From NCBI GenBank assembly GCA_030041515.1, contig JASHNS010000010.1:1-43846 (forward strand): DNA of 43,846 nt, read 5' to 3'. The position numbers and the translations under genes are program-made. The stretch is from Acidobacteriaceae bacterium. Lineage in GTDB: Bacteria; Acidobacteriota; Terriglobia; Terriglobales; Acidobacteriaceae. Positions 18,670 through 29,230 of this stretch are shown here, piece by piece; the first letter of the stretch is position 1; each line of letters opens with the position of its first letter. Under the pieces are notes generated by a model that saw nothing but the letters and a program-made list of their open reading frames with translations, was not told where the DNA came from and made no database searches.

Positions 18670-20277
18670 ATGTCCTCGAGCGTTTCTCCTTTGCCGTTTG
18701 TGCTGGTTGATGGCGCCAATCGAAGAAAGGGCGTCATCGATCACTCTCCGTTTACCGTGGGGCGGCTCGCGGAAAACGATCTGGTGCTGGCATACGCGTG
18801 GGTCTCGCGGCGCCATGCGGAATTGCTCGTGGAAGACGGGGCCTGCCGCCTGGTGGATCTCGGCAGCCGCCACGGCACCTTCGTGAATGGCAAGCCGGCG
18901 GTGCCGCGCCAGCAAATCACCGAGAGCGATACCATCCAGTTCGGCGCGCTCGACGGTCCCACGTTTCGCATCGGCGTGCCGGAGACCAGCTCCAGCTCCA
19001 CCATTCGCGACATCATCAGCCAGATTCCGGAAGTGGGTACGTCCGCGTCGGCGCTGGAAAAGCTTCGCTGGTTTTTCGAGTCGGCGCGCAAGCTCAAAAC
19101 GTATGAAGGCGTGGAACAGATTCTCGACGCGCTGCTGGAGACGACGCTGCAGTTAACGCAAACCGAACGCGGATACGTCTTTTTGTGCAACGCAGCCGGC
19201 AAGATGGAGCTGGCCAGTGGGCGCGACGAGCAGGGCCATCCGCTGTCTGATGAATCGACACTGTCGCACGGCGCCATCCGCCAGGCTGTCCATACGTCAA
19301 GTGAATACATCCTCACCGATTCGCTGAGCACAGACCCCGAGGTGCGCAGCGCTTCCATCGTGGCGCACAGCATTCGCAGTGTGATCTGCATTCCTCTGCG
19401 CAAACACCGGCCGGGCACATCGGGGCGCGACAGCGATCTGCTGGGATTGCTCTACCTGGACAGCCGGCTGCGCCCAGGGAACATGACGCAGATCGACAAC
19501 GACCTGCTGCGCACGATCGCAACAGATGCGGCGGCGCTGATCGACAACGCGCAGCTGGCCATCTCCGAAGAGCGCGAGCGGCGCTACCGCGAAGAGCTGA
19601 GCATCGCAGCCAACATTCAGCAGAGCCTGATGCGCGCGCGGCTGCCCTCGCTTTCATGGGCTCAGGTGTCCGCACTCTCCGTGCCGTGCAGCGAGGTGGG
19701 CGGCGACTTCTTCGACGTTGTCGAGAACAGCGACTCGCTCTCCGTGGTGGTCGCCGATATTTCCGGCAAGGGCATCTCTGCCGCGATTTTGGCTTCGACG
19801 CTCCAGGGGCTGATCTACGCGCAGCTGGCGGGCCGCCAACCGCTGAATACCATCGCCGAAGTCGTCAATCGCTATATCTGCGGAAAGAACACGGGCAAAT
19901 ATGCGACGCTCGCGATCCTGCGGATCACCCCCGACGGCATGCTGGAGTACATCAACTGTGGGCACGTTCCACCCTACCTCTACGGTGCAGAGTGCTCGCG
20001 GCTTTCCGAATCGAATGTGCCGGTGGGTTTGATCGAGGATGCTCCATTCCACGCCGGGTCCGTGCAGCTCACGTCTGGAAACCGGGTGCTGGTGGTCACC
20101 GACGGCGTGACGGAGTCGGAAGCGCGGGACGGCAGCTTCTTCGGCGAGGAACGGCTGGCAGAGCCTGAGGTCGCGAACGCTTCTCTGGAGGAGATTTGTG
20201 CCGCTGTTCAGACCTTCTGCGGCTCCGTGGCCGCGGCGGACGACTGCACGCTGCTGGATATTCGCTACCTGGGATAA
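18670..20277 (+). CDS. FHA-GAF-PP2C (SpoIIE-type) serine phosphatase
   Basis: 535 residues in three modules. An FHA domain (about 20-105) has the phosphothreonine-binding G31-R32, S47-R48-R49-H50 and N73-G74. A GAF domain spans about 145-296. A PP2C/SpoIIE phosphatase (about 305-535) has GGDFFD (344-349), DISGKG (363-368), TDGVTE (477-482) and DD (524-525), so metal ligands are intact. It should read a phosphorylated partner and a small-molecule signal and dephosphorylate a target, perhaps an anti-anti-sigma factor. A TATAAT (18655-18660) ends 9 nt before the ATG and there is no Shine-Dalgarno. It follows the ECF sigma operon by 52 bp. Confidence 0.9.
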   Translation: MSSSVSPLPFVLVDGANRRKGVIDHSPFTVGRLAENDLVLAYAWVSRRHAELLVEDGACRLVDLGSRHGTFVNGKPAVPRQQITESDTIQFGALDGPTFRIGVPETSSSSTIRDIISQIPEVGTSASALEKLRWFFESARKLKTYEGVEQILDALLETTLQLTQTERGYVFLCNAAGKMELASGRDEQGHPLSDESTLSHGAIRQAVHTSSEYILTDSLSTDPEVRSASIVAHSIRSVICIPLRKHRPGTSGRDSDLLGLLYLDSRLRPGNMTQIDNDLLRTIATDAAALIDNAQLAISEERERRYREELSIAANIQQSLMRARLPSLSWAQVSALSVPCSEVGGDFFDVVENSDSLSVVVADISGKGISAAILASTLQGLIYAQLAGRQPLNTIAEVVNRYICGKNTGKYATLAILRITPDGMLEYINCGHVPPYLYGAECSRLSESNVPVGLIEDAPFHAGSVQLTSGNRVLVVTDGVTESEARDGSFFGEERLAEPEVANASLEEICAAVQTFCGSVAAADDCTLLDIRYLG

Positions 20278-20330
20278 CGCCAAAACCCGATGCTATAGTG
20301 AAGTACGCTCCGCCCCTCAGGAAGCTCTTC

Positions 20331-21473
20331 GTGCGTATTCTCCATGTCATTGGGAGCATGAACCCGGCCCATGGCGGCCCGCCGGAGGTGGTGTGTCAGG
20401 TGGCGCGCGCGTCGGCCCAGGTGCAGGTCGAAGTGGAAGTCCTCAGTCTGGACGATCCGGGCGCAGAGTTCGTCCGGGAAATTGACTTCCCGCTTCACGC
20501 ACTGGGTCCCGGACTCACCGGATTCGATTTCTCGCTCCGCCTGCCACAATGGCTCCGCCGGAATGCCCTCCGGTTCGATGGGTTCATCGTGCATGGGATC
20601 TGGAGCTGGCCGGGTGTAGCTGTGCGCAGCGCAGCGCGATCTACCGGCCGACCGTATGGCATCTTCCCTCACGGGGCTCTTGACCCCTGGTTCAACCAGC
20701 AATACCGCTTCAAGTATTGGAAAAAGCTGGCTTATTGGCCCGTTCAGCGTCGGGTGCTGCGAGATGCTCGACGGGTCTTCTTCACATGCGAGTCCGAGCG
20801 GGATCTGGCTACCACGAGCTTCCGTCCCCATCAATGGACAAGCGAACTGGTCCACCTTGGCGCCAGCGAACCGGCCGGCGATGCCACGAGCCAGATCACC
20901 GCATGGCTTGAGCGATGCCCCCAGGTGCGGAACCGGCGCTATCTATTGTTTCTGGGGAGGTTACATGAAAAGAAAGGGTGCGACTTGTTACTGCGCGCCT
21001 TCGCGGCCATCGCGAGTTCAGCACCCGACCTTGATCTGGTGATGGCCGGCCCCGACCAGGTTCGCTGGCAGGCGAAGTTGCAGAAAATGGCTGAAGAGCT
21101 TGGCGTTACGGCGCGGGTCCACTGGCCCGGCATGGTGACGGGGCAAACCAAGTGGGGCGCGCTGCGGGCCGCCGAGGCTTTTGTCCTCCCCTCTCACCAG
21201 GAGAACTTCGGGATCGCGGTGGCGGAGTCGCTGGCGGCGGGACGCCCGGTGCTGATCAGCAACCAGGTGAACATCTGGCCCGAGGTCGAACGGGAGGGTG
21301 TCGGTATCGTGGACATCGATAGCCAGGAAGGGACGGAGCGCCTGGTGCGCCGGTGGCTCGAAATGCCAGCCGGGGAGCGGGAAGCCATGGCTGAACGCTG
21401 CCACCCGTGCTATCGACGGCGCTATTCGCCGGTCCGCACAGCGCTGGAGCTGCGCGACGCTTTCGCAGAATAG
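20331..21473 (+). CDS. Glycosyltransferase family 4 (GT-B fold)
   Basis: 380 residues. The N terminus MRILHVIGSMNPAHGGPPEVV is the Rossmann start of GT4 enzymes, followed by FIVHGIWSWPGVAVRSAAR. The C-terminal half has LFLGRLHEKKGCDLLLRAFA and the nucleotide-sugar motif E-NFGIAVAE-SLAAGRPV, with the two conserved glutamates seven residues apart. The likely role is exopolysaccharide or glycan assembly; donor and acceptor are unknown. Start GTG 20331 has AGGAAG 6-7 nt upstream, which removes 45 upstream residues of the open frame. It is convergent with parB, and TAGC...GCTATTTTT (21472-21497) may be a weak terminator. Confidence 0.88.
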   Translation: MRILHVIGSMNPAHGGPPEVVCQVARASAQVQVEVEVLSLDDPGAEFVREIDFPLHALGPGLTGFDFSLRLPQWLRRNALRFDGFIVHGIWSWPGVAVRSAARSTGRPYGIFPHGALDPWFNQQYRFKYWKKLAYWPVQRRVLRDARRVFFTCESERDLATTSFRPHQWTSELVHLGASEPAGDATSQITAWLERCPQVRNRRYLLFLGRLHEKKGCDLLLRAFAAIASSAPDLDLVMAGPDQVRWQAKLQKMAEELGVTARVHWPGMVTGQTKWGALRAAEAFVLPSHQENFGIAVAESLAAGRPVLISNQVNIWPEVEREGVGIVDIDSQEGTERLVRRWLEMPAGEREAMAERCHPCYRRRYSPVRTALELRDAFAE

Positions 21474-21503
21474 CGACTGATTAACTGGCTATTTTTCTTA
21501 TGT

Positions 21504-22409
21504 TTAGTCCTTCTCCCGCAACATTTCCAGCAATCGGTCGAATTCTTCCAGCCTGGCATATTCAATAATGATCCGACCGCGGCCCTTGCGGTCCTCGATG
21601 TGGACTTTCATACCGAGTGCCTGCTGGAGCTGAGTCTGAACCTCGCGAACATTGGGATCCTGTATCTTTTCTTTTTGTTCGCTTTTTTGTGGCTTGTTCT
21701 CTGGATTCAGCAGATTCTGAACGTGGCTTTCTGTTTGGCGAACCGAGAGTGAGAGGGCGACGATCTTCTGAGCGGCTTTGAGAATCGCTTCGGGATCCTC
21801 GAGCGGCAGCAGGGCGCGGGCGTGGCCGAAGGTGAGGGTGCCGGCCTCGACCTGGCTCTGGACCTCGCCCGGCAGGCGCAGGAGACGGAGGAAGTTGGCC
21901 ACCGAGGCGCGGTCCTTACCGGTGCGCTTCGCCATCTGTTCCTGCGTCAGCTGGAACTCGCGCGATAGCCGCTCGTAGGCGCGGGCCTGCTCGATCGGGT
22001 TCAGGTCGGTGCGCTGCAGGTTCTCGACGATGGTCATTTCCATCGCCTGCTCGTCGGAGGCGTGGCGGACGATGGCGGGGACGGTGGTCTTGCCGGCGCG
22101 CTGCGAAGCGAGCCACCGGCGCTCGCCGGCAATCAGCTGGAACCGGCCGCCGGCCAATGGGCGAACGAGAATGGGCTGGACGACGCCCGTGGCGGTGATG
22201 GATGCGGCCAGCTCCTCCAACTGTGCCTCGTCAAAGCGAGTGCGCGTCTGATAGGGGCTGCGGTCGATATCGCCCACTGGGATTTCCCGTGGTTTGCCTC
22301 CTGTTTCAGGGACGGCCGCGGTTTCGGCTACAGCCTGCACGCGGGGCAACAGGGATTCAAGCCCTTTGCCCAGCGCCTTGCGTTTTGGAGCTTCGGTTAT
22401 CGTTGCCAT
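21504..22409 (-). CDS. parB: Chromosome partitioning protein ParB (CTPase/parS-binding)
   Basis: 301 residues: N-terminal LGKGLESLLP, the CTP-binding and hydrolysis region with GERRWLASQRA and ENLQRTDLNPIEQA, the helix-turn-helix (QEQMAKRTGKDRASVANFLRLL) and a C-terminal dimer domain (RGRIIIEYARLEEFDRLLEML). It binds parS, spreads as a clamp and stimulates ParA to separate chromosome origins. Two parS sites lie upstream of parA. AAGGA precedes the ATG at about 8 nt. It is 20 bp downstream of parA, in one operon. Confidence 0.95.
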   Translation of the reverse strand: MATITEAPKRKALGKGLESLLPRVQAVAETAAVPETGGKPREIPVGDIDRSPYQTRTRFDEAQLEELAASITATGVVQPILVRPLAGGRFQLIAGERRWLASQRAGKTTVPAIVRHASDEQAMEMTIVENLQRTDLNPIEQARAYERLSREFQLTQEQMAKRTGKDRASVANFLRLLRLPGEVQSQVEAGTLTFGHARALLPLEDPEAILKAAQKIVALSLSVRQTESHVQNLLNPENKPQKSEQKEKIQDPNVREVQTQLQQALGMKVHIEDRKGRGRIIIEYARLEEFDRLLEMLREKD

Positions 22410-22429
22410 TCCAGATCCTTCCAGGCTGA

Positions 22430-23275
<846 letters not shown>

Positions 23276-23594
23276 GACTTAGCAAGAGTATCGGGAGCGA
23301 TGCCGGATCGCAATGGAGAATGCCTGTGCAGAAGAGGGGCGCTTCTGTGGAAGGCAGCGTTCGACCAAAGGAAGGCAGAGATTTAAGCCACTGGAAACAA
23401 GCCAGATGCAGGGAGACTGTAAGGTTCGGGGATTTGTCACAGAGAAAGGAAGGGCAGTGGAAAAGGAGGTACCGGCCGAGTCATCGCTGGGATGCGTCGA
23501 CCCGTGTTTTTCGCAGCAATTGCTTTGGTGGAACGGAAATTCTACCCAAGCTGGGGAACCTCGAAGAGCCGGAACTCGGAACCGAAGTGGGGTT

Positions 23595-23610
23595 TGTTCC
23601 ACGTGGAACA
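23595..23610. other. parS centromere site 1
   Basis: TGTTCCACGTGGAACA, a perfect 16-bp palindrome. It equals the classical parS TGTTTCACGTGAAACA with one symmetric change, a variant known from other GC-rich bacteria such as Pseudomonas. It is about 320 bp upstream of parA. Confidence 0.92.
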
Positions 23611-23658
23611 GGGCAACGCTCAGGAAGCGCCCGCCCGCAACACGGAGTGAGAGGGCAG

Positions 23659-23674
23659 TGTTCCACGTGGAACA
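23659..23674. other. parS centromere site 2
   Basis: A second exact copy of TGTTCCACGTGGAACA, 64 bp (about six helical turns) from the first, so both could be bound on the same DNA face. Two sites next to parAB suggest the chromosome origin is not far away. Confidence 0.92.
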
Positions 23675-24198
23675 AAGGGAACGCGGTTTCTCGAGAGGAA
23701 CCCAAAAGGTTCCGGAACGACCGACTCGTCCAGACGGACTGACAGCGAGGAGTTGCGCCCGGATGCGCAGATTTGGGTACTTTGGTCATTCGAGGGTCGA
23801 CAAGCGAATTAATTCCATCAATTGAGGGCGTAAGCTATAGAAAACAAAGATATGATAGGTGCATTATGAGTTATCTCACTCGCACAATCGGGTAGCTCGT
23901 TAAATACGTATTCAAATGGGTACTCCATGGGATTGTGGAGCCAACAATCTCGCTGGACCCACCTTTCTGGGACTGCCGCACAGCCGGACCAGGGACCTGT
24001 TCGCAATCCAGCTCCAAGTCGCTGACATTTCGAAGTCCTGCGTGCCCTCTCACCTCCGGAGATTTGTGAACGTCCTCTGGGGGCGAAGAGCTTCGGATGC
24101 TCCTGCTCAAAAGCTACGGCACCGCGCGTCCGATCCTCATCGGCGAGTTGGAGGAGCGGGCGATCGGCCCCTTCTGACCCGCGTGTGCCAGGAATCCG

Positions 24199-24462
24199 TC
24201 AGGCGGTCTCGCCGAGCAATCTGAGCTCAGCGCGGAGGCGATCGATCCGCTCCTGAACCGCCGCGGCTTCCGCAGCCGACAGTTCCAGCTCTTCCCTCTT
24301 CTTTTCGATGGATTCGCAGGCGGTGCGCGCGTTGGCGACGACATGGGCGGCCGCTTCCCGCCTGGTGAGCCAGGCGATGGAGAGAAGAGCAAGGTCGGCA
24401 TCCGACAGGAGCAATTCCACAGCGACGCGGTGCCAATCTCGCAGGGGATACGAGTCAGGCAT
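24199..24462 (-). CDS. Small coiled-coil protein of unknown function
   Basis: 87 residues. The N-terminal half (WHRVAVELLLSDADLALLSIAWL) is a hydrophobic helix-rich part; the second half (IEKKREELELSAAEAAAVQERIDRLRAELRLLG) has heptad spacing typical of a coiled coil. There is no Shine-Dalgarno; TATGAT (+ strand atcata 24474-24479) ends 11 nt before the ATG. I do not recognise the family. Coherent amphipathic structure and the promoter are the reasons to call it. Confidence 0.55.
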   Translation of the reverse strand: MPDSYPLRDWHRVAVELLLSDADLALLSIAWLTRREAAAHVVANARTACESIEKKREELELSAAEAAAVQERIDRLRAELRLLGETA

Positions 24463-24716
24463 GATCGTGCAAGATCATACGAGGACTGACCACCGAGAGG
24501 AAGGGTAACGTTGGTAACAACATCCTTCTGGTTAACCCCGTGGGATGGCGGGGGCGTGGACCGGCGGCGAGACGCCGGATGCGGCCATATTTTACTGCGC
24601 ATAAATCCATGGATATGCACCAGATCATCCGCCGACAACTCGGGAAATGGAGTTGATCCTCGGGAGATCCGGAGCGCGAGGGACGCTGGGAGGCAGGGGG
24701 AGCTGCCTCATCGTCT

Positions 24717-25967
<1,251 letters not shown>

Positions 25968-26082
25968 GAATTACCTGCGGGGTGGTTTTGTATTGGGAGG
26001 GGGGTGCAACAAGGAAGGGATTGGAAGGCGTGCTACGCGGGATTGTAAACCGGATTGAGGGAAGTGCGCGAGCGCCGGCAGC

Positions 26083-26310
26083 TTACGCGGCGCGGCGCTG
26101 GGGCTGCGGCATGGCAAGAGCTTCCTTACGGGCCGACGCGGCGGCCGCGACCGGGTCAGAATCCCGGAAGCGGACCAGCACGTCATTCATCGTGTCCTGC
26201 AGCCGCGTGTTGGGCTTATGCAGCTTGCGTGTTGCTTTGGAGGCCAACTGGCACAGCTGGTACCGGTTGCGGACATGAGTCAGGGCGCCAAAAATGAGTT
26301 CAGAACGCAT
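26083..26310 (-). CDS. Small protein resembling RNA polymerase omega subunit
   Basis: 75 residues from ATG 26308-26310, with AAGGAG 7 nt upstream. The core reads NRYQLCQLASKATRKLHKP, matching the pattern of RpoZ (an NRY/F-x-L start, then alternating Ala and basic residues), and continues NTRLQDTMNDVLVRF. The Ala/Gln/Arg tail is polar. Omega helps assemble RNA polymerase by binding the beta' subunit. The usual omega neighbours (gmk, spoT) are absent and the second half differs, so identity as rpoZ is probable, not certain. It is immediately upstream of rho. Confidence 0.6.
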   Translation of the reverse strand: MRSELIFGALTHVRNRYQLCQLASKATRKLHKPNTRLQDTMNDVLVRFRDSDPVAAAASARKEALAMPQPQRRAA

Positions 26311-27023
26311 CGTCAATCTCCTTACTTTTGTATTACTTGTTGGTCTGGTTCGACTGCTCCTGCTCACTGCAACCACACAGAACCAGCATGAAACCCGAAG
26401 GACTGAGGAATGGGTTTCGGAAGGCCGCCAAATCATTAGACGCAGAACGGAACGAATTCGGTCTAACGAAAAATACAACGGGCTTCCGGCTACCGCACAA
26501 CCCGAGCCAATCTGTCATCCAGGCTCTCCTCGCCTGTGGGTTGCCGCGCACGAGAACACCGGGAAGCGCCGGAGAGTAGATTGGCGTTCAACAAACAGGT
26601 GCTGGGTACGGCAAAAAGCGCCGAGGGCCAAAATTGACTTCTTGAAAATAGCGTGGCAGCCGATTTGAGTCAACATTTTTTTTCATAAAGAGCCCGTGGC
26701 GAATACAAAAAAATGGATTGTTGGCCCTATCAATCCCATTTTCAATTGTTTAGTCGATGACCACACGAGAACTGACGGGGCTGGAATCGCGGTTGTGACT
26801 CCAGAAATTTGTAGAACCTGCGGCAAGACGACCACAGCCTGCAGGAGCATCCGGCCTGTTTTCAATGCCAAGGGTGAAGAGGAGGGTTACGAAACCCTTC
26901 CTTCCGCGGGGGTGGCACCGGACCCGCAGGGCAGCGGAACCAGACCAGCGCTCGGCGCGGGCCGGCCAAGAGAGCTGCGGGTGGACAGCGGCGCGGACAA
27001 ACCGAGCCGCTGTGGAAGCAAGG
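26311..27023. other. Mostly noncoding region upstream of the omega-like gene
   Basis: About 710 bp. It holds the Shine-Dalgarno and presumed promoter of the omega-like gene. On the plus strand a GTG frame at 26696-27091 reads MANTKKWIVGPINPIFNCLV and contains CRTCGK, but it lacks a ribosome binding site and decays into Arg/Gly/Pro sequence, so I do not call it. The stretch 26610-26780 is noticeably AT-richer than the rest of the window. Confidence 0.45.
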
Positions 27024-27206
27024 TTACTGGCTGGCCAGCGCCTTCTGCACGGCCTCCGCGCTGGGCTGGGACTGGCCGAGATACTCGCTGACGCGTTTGC
27101 GCTCCTCGGGAGCCAGAGTGGGAACCAAAGCGAGGATGCGACGCATGGTGGTCGCCACGTCGTCCACCAGATTCATCATGCGGATAGCTTCGCCGGAAAG
27201 GGGCAT
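27024..27206 (-). CDS. Small helical protein, unknown function
   Basis: 60 residues starting MPLSGEAIRMMNLVDDVATT and ending AEAVQKALASQ. It contains APEERKRVSEYLGQ, a compact amphipathic helical pattern. GAGG lies 4 nt before ATG 27206; an in-frame ATG at 27278 would add 24 residues but has no ribosome binding site. The family is not recognised. Confidence 0.55.
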   Translation of the reverse strand: MPLSGEAIRMMNLVDDVATTMRRILALVPTLAPEERKRVSEYLGQSQPSAEAVQKALASQ

Positions 27207-27338
27207 AGACCTCGATAGACCTCTCTGCTCATTCTTAGCCAGGCGGAGCACTTCGGTAAAGGGGACGGCGCCGCCCATCTGCTGGGAAGTGCGCGGCACG
27301 GAATGGCCCCCCCCCGCGATGTAGTTAGGTGGAAATAG

Positions 27339-27572
27339 ATGAGCGATCACGAATCGATCACAGGAATCTGCCACGAGACCCGGATGCTGCGGTTGCGGGC
27401 TGCCGAGGTGAAGAGCGAGTCGATAAGCGCGACCCAGGAACTGGGGAAGAGCCTGAAGCAGTTCCGCGCACTCGCAGAACGGCTCCGCGGGACGCAACGG
27501 TTGCTGCAAGCGCAGGCTCGTCACAGACCGCCGAGCAAGCGGCCGAAGAATCAGCGCGGCTCGGCCAGGTAG
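27339..27572 (+). CDS. Possible small basic protein
   Basis: 77 residues. AGGTGG lies about 7 nt before the ATG and the first 50 residues read as a helix (ETRMLRLRAAEVKSESISAT, then QELGKSLKQFRALAERLRGT). The C terminus is basic and low-complexity and overlaps the 3' end of the convergent carbonic-anhydrase-like gene by 22 bp. Listed with low confidence. Confidence 0.4.
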   Translation: MSDHESITGICHETRMLRLRAAEVKSESISATQELGKSLKQFRALAERLRGTQRLLQAQARHRPPSKRPKNQRGSAR

Positions 27573-28066
27573 ATCTTCACGTAATCGAGGTAATTGCGGG
27601 CGTACTGCAGGATCATCTCGCGATCCTCGGCGGTGAGCTCGCGGCGCACCTTGCCGGGAACGCCGGCAACGAGCGAGCGCGGCGGGATGACCGTATTCTC
27701 GGCGATCACGGCGCCGGCGGCGACGATCGAACCCTCGCCAATGCGGGCGTTGTTCATGATGGTGGCGCCCATGCCGATCAGGCAGGCGTCCTCGACCACG
27801 CAGCCGTGGACGGTGGCGTTGTGGCCGATGGTGACCCAGTCGCCAACGATGACGGGATATTTGTAGCGCATGCCGTGGAGAACGGCGCAGTCCTGCACGT
27901 TGGAGTTGGCGCCGATGCGGATAGAGTGGACATCGCCGCGGACGACGGCGTTCATCCAGACACTGGAGTTTTCGCCGAGCTCGACGTCGCCGATGATCTG
28001 GGCGGAGACGTCGATGTAGCAGGAGGCGGGGATGACGGGCGTGCGACCCTGGTAGGGGCGGATCAT
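27551..28066 (-). CDS. Gamma-carbonic anhydrase family protein (left-handed beta-helix)
   Basis: 171 residues built of hexapeptide repeats (IIGDVE, IRIGANSNV, IGHNATVHG, IGEGSIVAAGAVI). Metal-binding histidines of the gamma class are in place at H64, H82 and H87, with RGDVHSIRIG before them. Such YrdA/PaaY/CaiE-like proteins bind zinc or iron; carbonic anhydrase activity is often weak, so function is uncertain. The open frame runs far upstream, but ATG 28066 begins the homologous sequence. TACACT (+ strand agtgta 28073-28078) is exactly 6 nt before the ATG, so the mRNA is likely leaderless. Divergent from pheS by 60 bp. Confidence 0.88.
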   Translation of the reverse strand: MIRPYQGRTPVIPASCYIDVSAQIIGDVELGENSSVWMNAVVRGDVHSIRIGANSNVQDCAVLHGMRYKYPVIVGDWVTIGHNATVHGCVVEDACLIGMGATIMNNARIGEGSIVAAGAVIAENTVIPPRSLVAGVPGKVRRELTAEDREMILQYARNYLDYVKIYLAEPR

Positions 28067-28126
28067 GGGGATAGTGTAGCTGTCGGTTCGGGCCCGAGCA
28101 GCGCCTGATTTATCCTCAAGAGAATC

Positions 28127-29230
28127 ATGCAGGATGACGGAATTCCCGCGCTGAGGGGATGGAGCGAGGCGGAGCTGGACGCGGCGTTTGCCGCGGTGGC
28201 GCGCGAGGTGGAAACCTCGGCGCGGGCGCTGACCTCCGCCGACGAGAAGGAAGAGTTTCGCCTGCGCTGGCTGGGCCGGAAGCAGGGCCGTCTGAAGGCG
28301 ATCAGCGATGCGTGGCTGAAAGCGGCTCCGGCGGAGGCGAAGAAGCCTCTGGGCCAGCGGTTCAACACGCTGAAGGCGCTGATTGAAGCGCGGCTGGAGG
28401 CCTCCTCGGCCGCGACGTCCATGAGCGTCCCCGACTCTGAAACGATCGACATCACGCTGCCGGGACGGCGGCGCAGGCTGGGCGCGGAGCATCCGCTGAT
28501 CCGCACGCAGCATGAGATTGTGCGCATTTTTCAGCGGATGGGCTACTCGGTGGGCGTGGGGCCGGAGGTTGAGACCGACTACTACAACTTCGAGTCGCTG
28601 AATTTTCCGCCCGGGCATCCGGCGCGCGACACGCAGGACACGCTGGTGGTCGCGGGGCAGGAGCGGAAGCCGCTGCGCGAGCGCCTGCTGATGCGCACGC
28701 ACACCTCGCCGGTGCAGATTCGCACGATGGAGCAGCAACCGCCGCCGGTGCGGATCGTGATTCCGGGCAAGGTGCACCGCAACGACGCGGCCGATGCGAC
28801 GCACTCGCCGATCTTCCACCAGGTGGAGGGCCTCTGCGTCGACGTGGGCATTACCTTCGCCGATCTCAAAGGCACGCTGGACCACGCGATGAAGGAGCTG
28901 TTCGGATCGAGCGTGCGCACGCGCTTCTTCCCGTCGTTCTTCCCATTCACGGAGCCGAGCGCGGACGTGCAGATCAGCTGCCCCTTCTGCGGAGGCGCAG
29001 GCTGCCGCAAGTGCAAGCACTCGGGCTGGATTGAGCTGCTGGGCTGCGGCATGGTGGATCCGGCGGTGTTTGGATTTGTTCAGCAGAAGCAGCCGGGCTA
29101 CGACCCGCAGAAGATCAGCGGGTTCGCGTTCGGCATGGGCGTCGACCGGATCGCGATGATGAAGTATGGAATCGGAGAGATTGGTTTGCTGTACTCGGGG
29201 GATCTGAGATTCCTGGAGCAGTTCGCATGA
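28127..29230 (+). CDS. pheS: Phenylalanyl-tRNA synthetase alpha subunit
   Basis: 367 residues, charging tRNA-Phe together with PheT. An N-terminal coiled-coil arm (about 1-95) precedes the class II catalytic core with HPLIRTQHEIVRIFQRMGY, THTSPVQIRTM and motif 2 (GKVHRNDAADATHSPIFHQVEG in outline), ending in motif 3 GFAFGMGVDRIAMMKYGI. An internal CxxC...CxxC set (CPFCGGAGCRKCKHSGW) may bind zinc. It overlaps pheT by 4 bp. There is no Shine-Dalgarno; TATCCT (28111-28116) is 10 nt before the ATG. Confidence 0.96.
   Translation: MQDDGIPALRGWSEAELDAAFAAVAREVETSARALTSADEKEEFRLRWLGRKQGRLKAISDAWLKAAPAEAKKPLGQRFNTLKALIEARLEASSAATSMSVPDSETIDITLPGRRRRLGAEHPLIRTQHEIVRIFQRMGYSVGVGPEVETDYYNFESLNFPPGHPARDTQDTLVVAGQERKPLRERLLMRTHTSPVQIRTMEQQPPPVRIVIPGKVHRNDAADATHSPIFHQVEGLCVDVGITFADLKGTLDHAMKELFGSSVRTRFFPSFFPFTEPSADVQISCPFCGGAGCRKCKHSGWIELLGCGMVDPAVFGFVQQKQPGYDPQKISGFAFGMGVDRIAMMKYGIGEIGLLYSGDLRFLEQFA

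Larger units (their letters stand above)
23276..24198. other. Noncoding region upstream of parA holding parS and an AT-rich patch
   Basis: Over 900 bp with no convincing gene. It holds two parS sites (listed separately). A patch at about 23805-23930 is clearly AT-richer than the surroundings. I found no DnaA-box cluster (TTATNCACA). Short frames here overlap on opposite strands and lack ribosome binding sites. Confidence 0.6.

Noticed and set aside
23276-24198. A replication origin
   Set aside because: parS sites and an AT-rich patch are present, but no cluster of DnaA boxes and no dnaA or dnaN gene is visible.
23871-24224. Overlapping short frames on both strands in the parS region
   Set aside because: They overlap each other, lack ribosome binding sites and have no structural pattern.
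26333-26551. A short minus-strand frame ending with a lipobox-like LCGCS
   Set aside because: The preceding hydrophobic stretch is far too short for a signal peptide and no start signal is visible.
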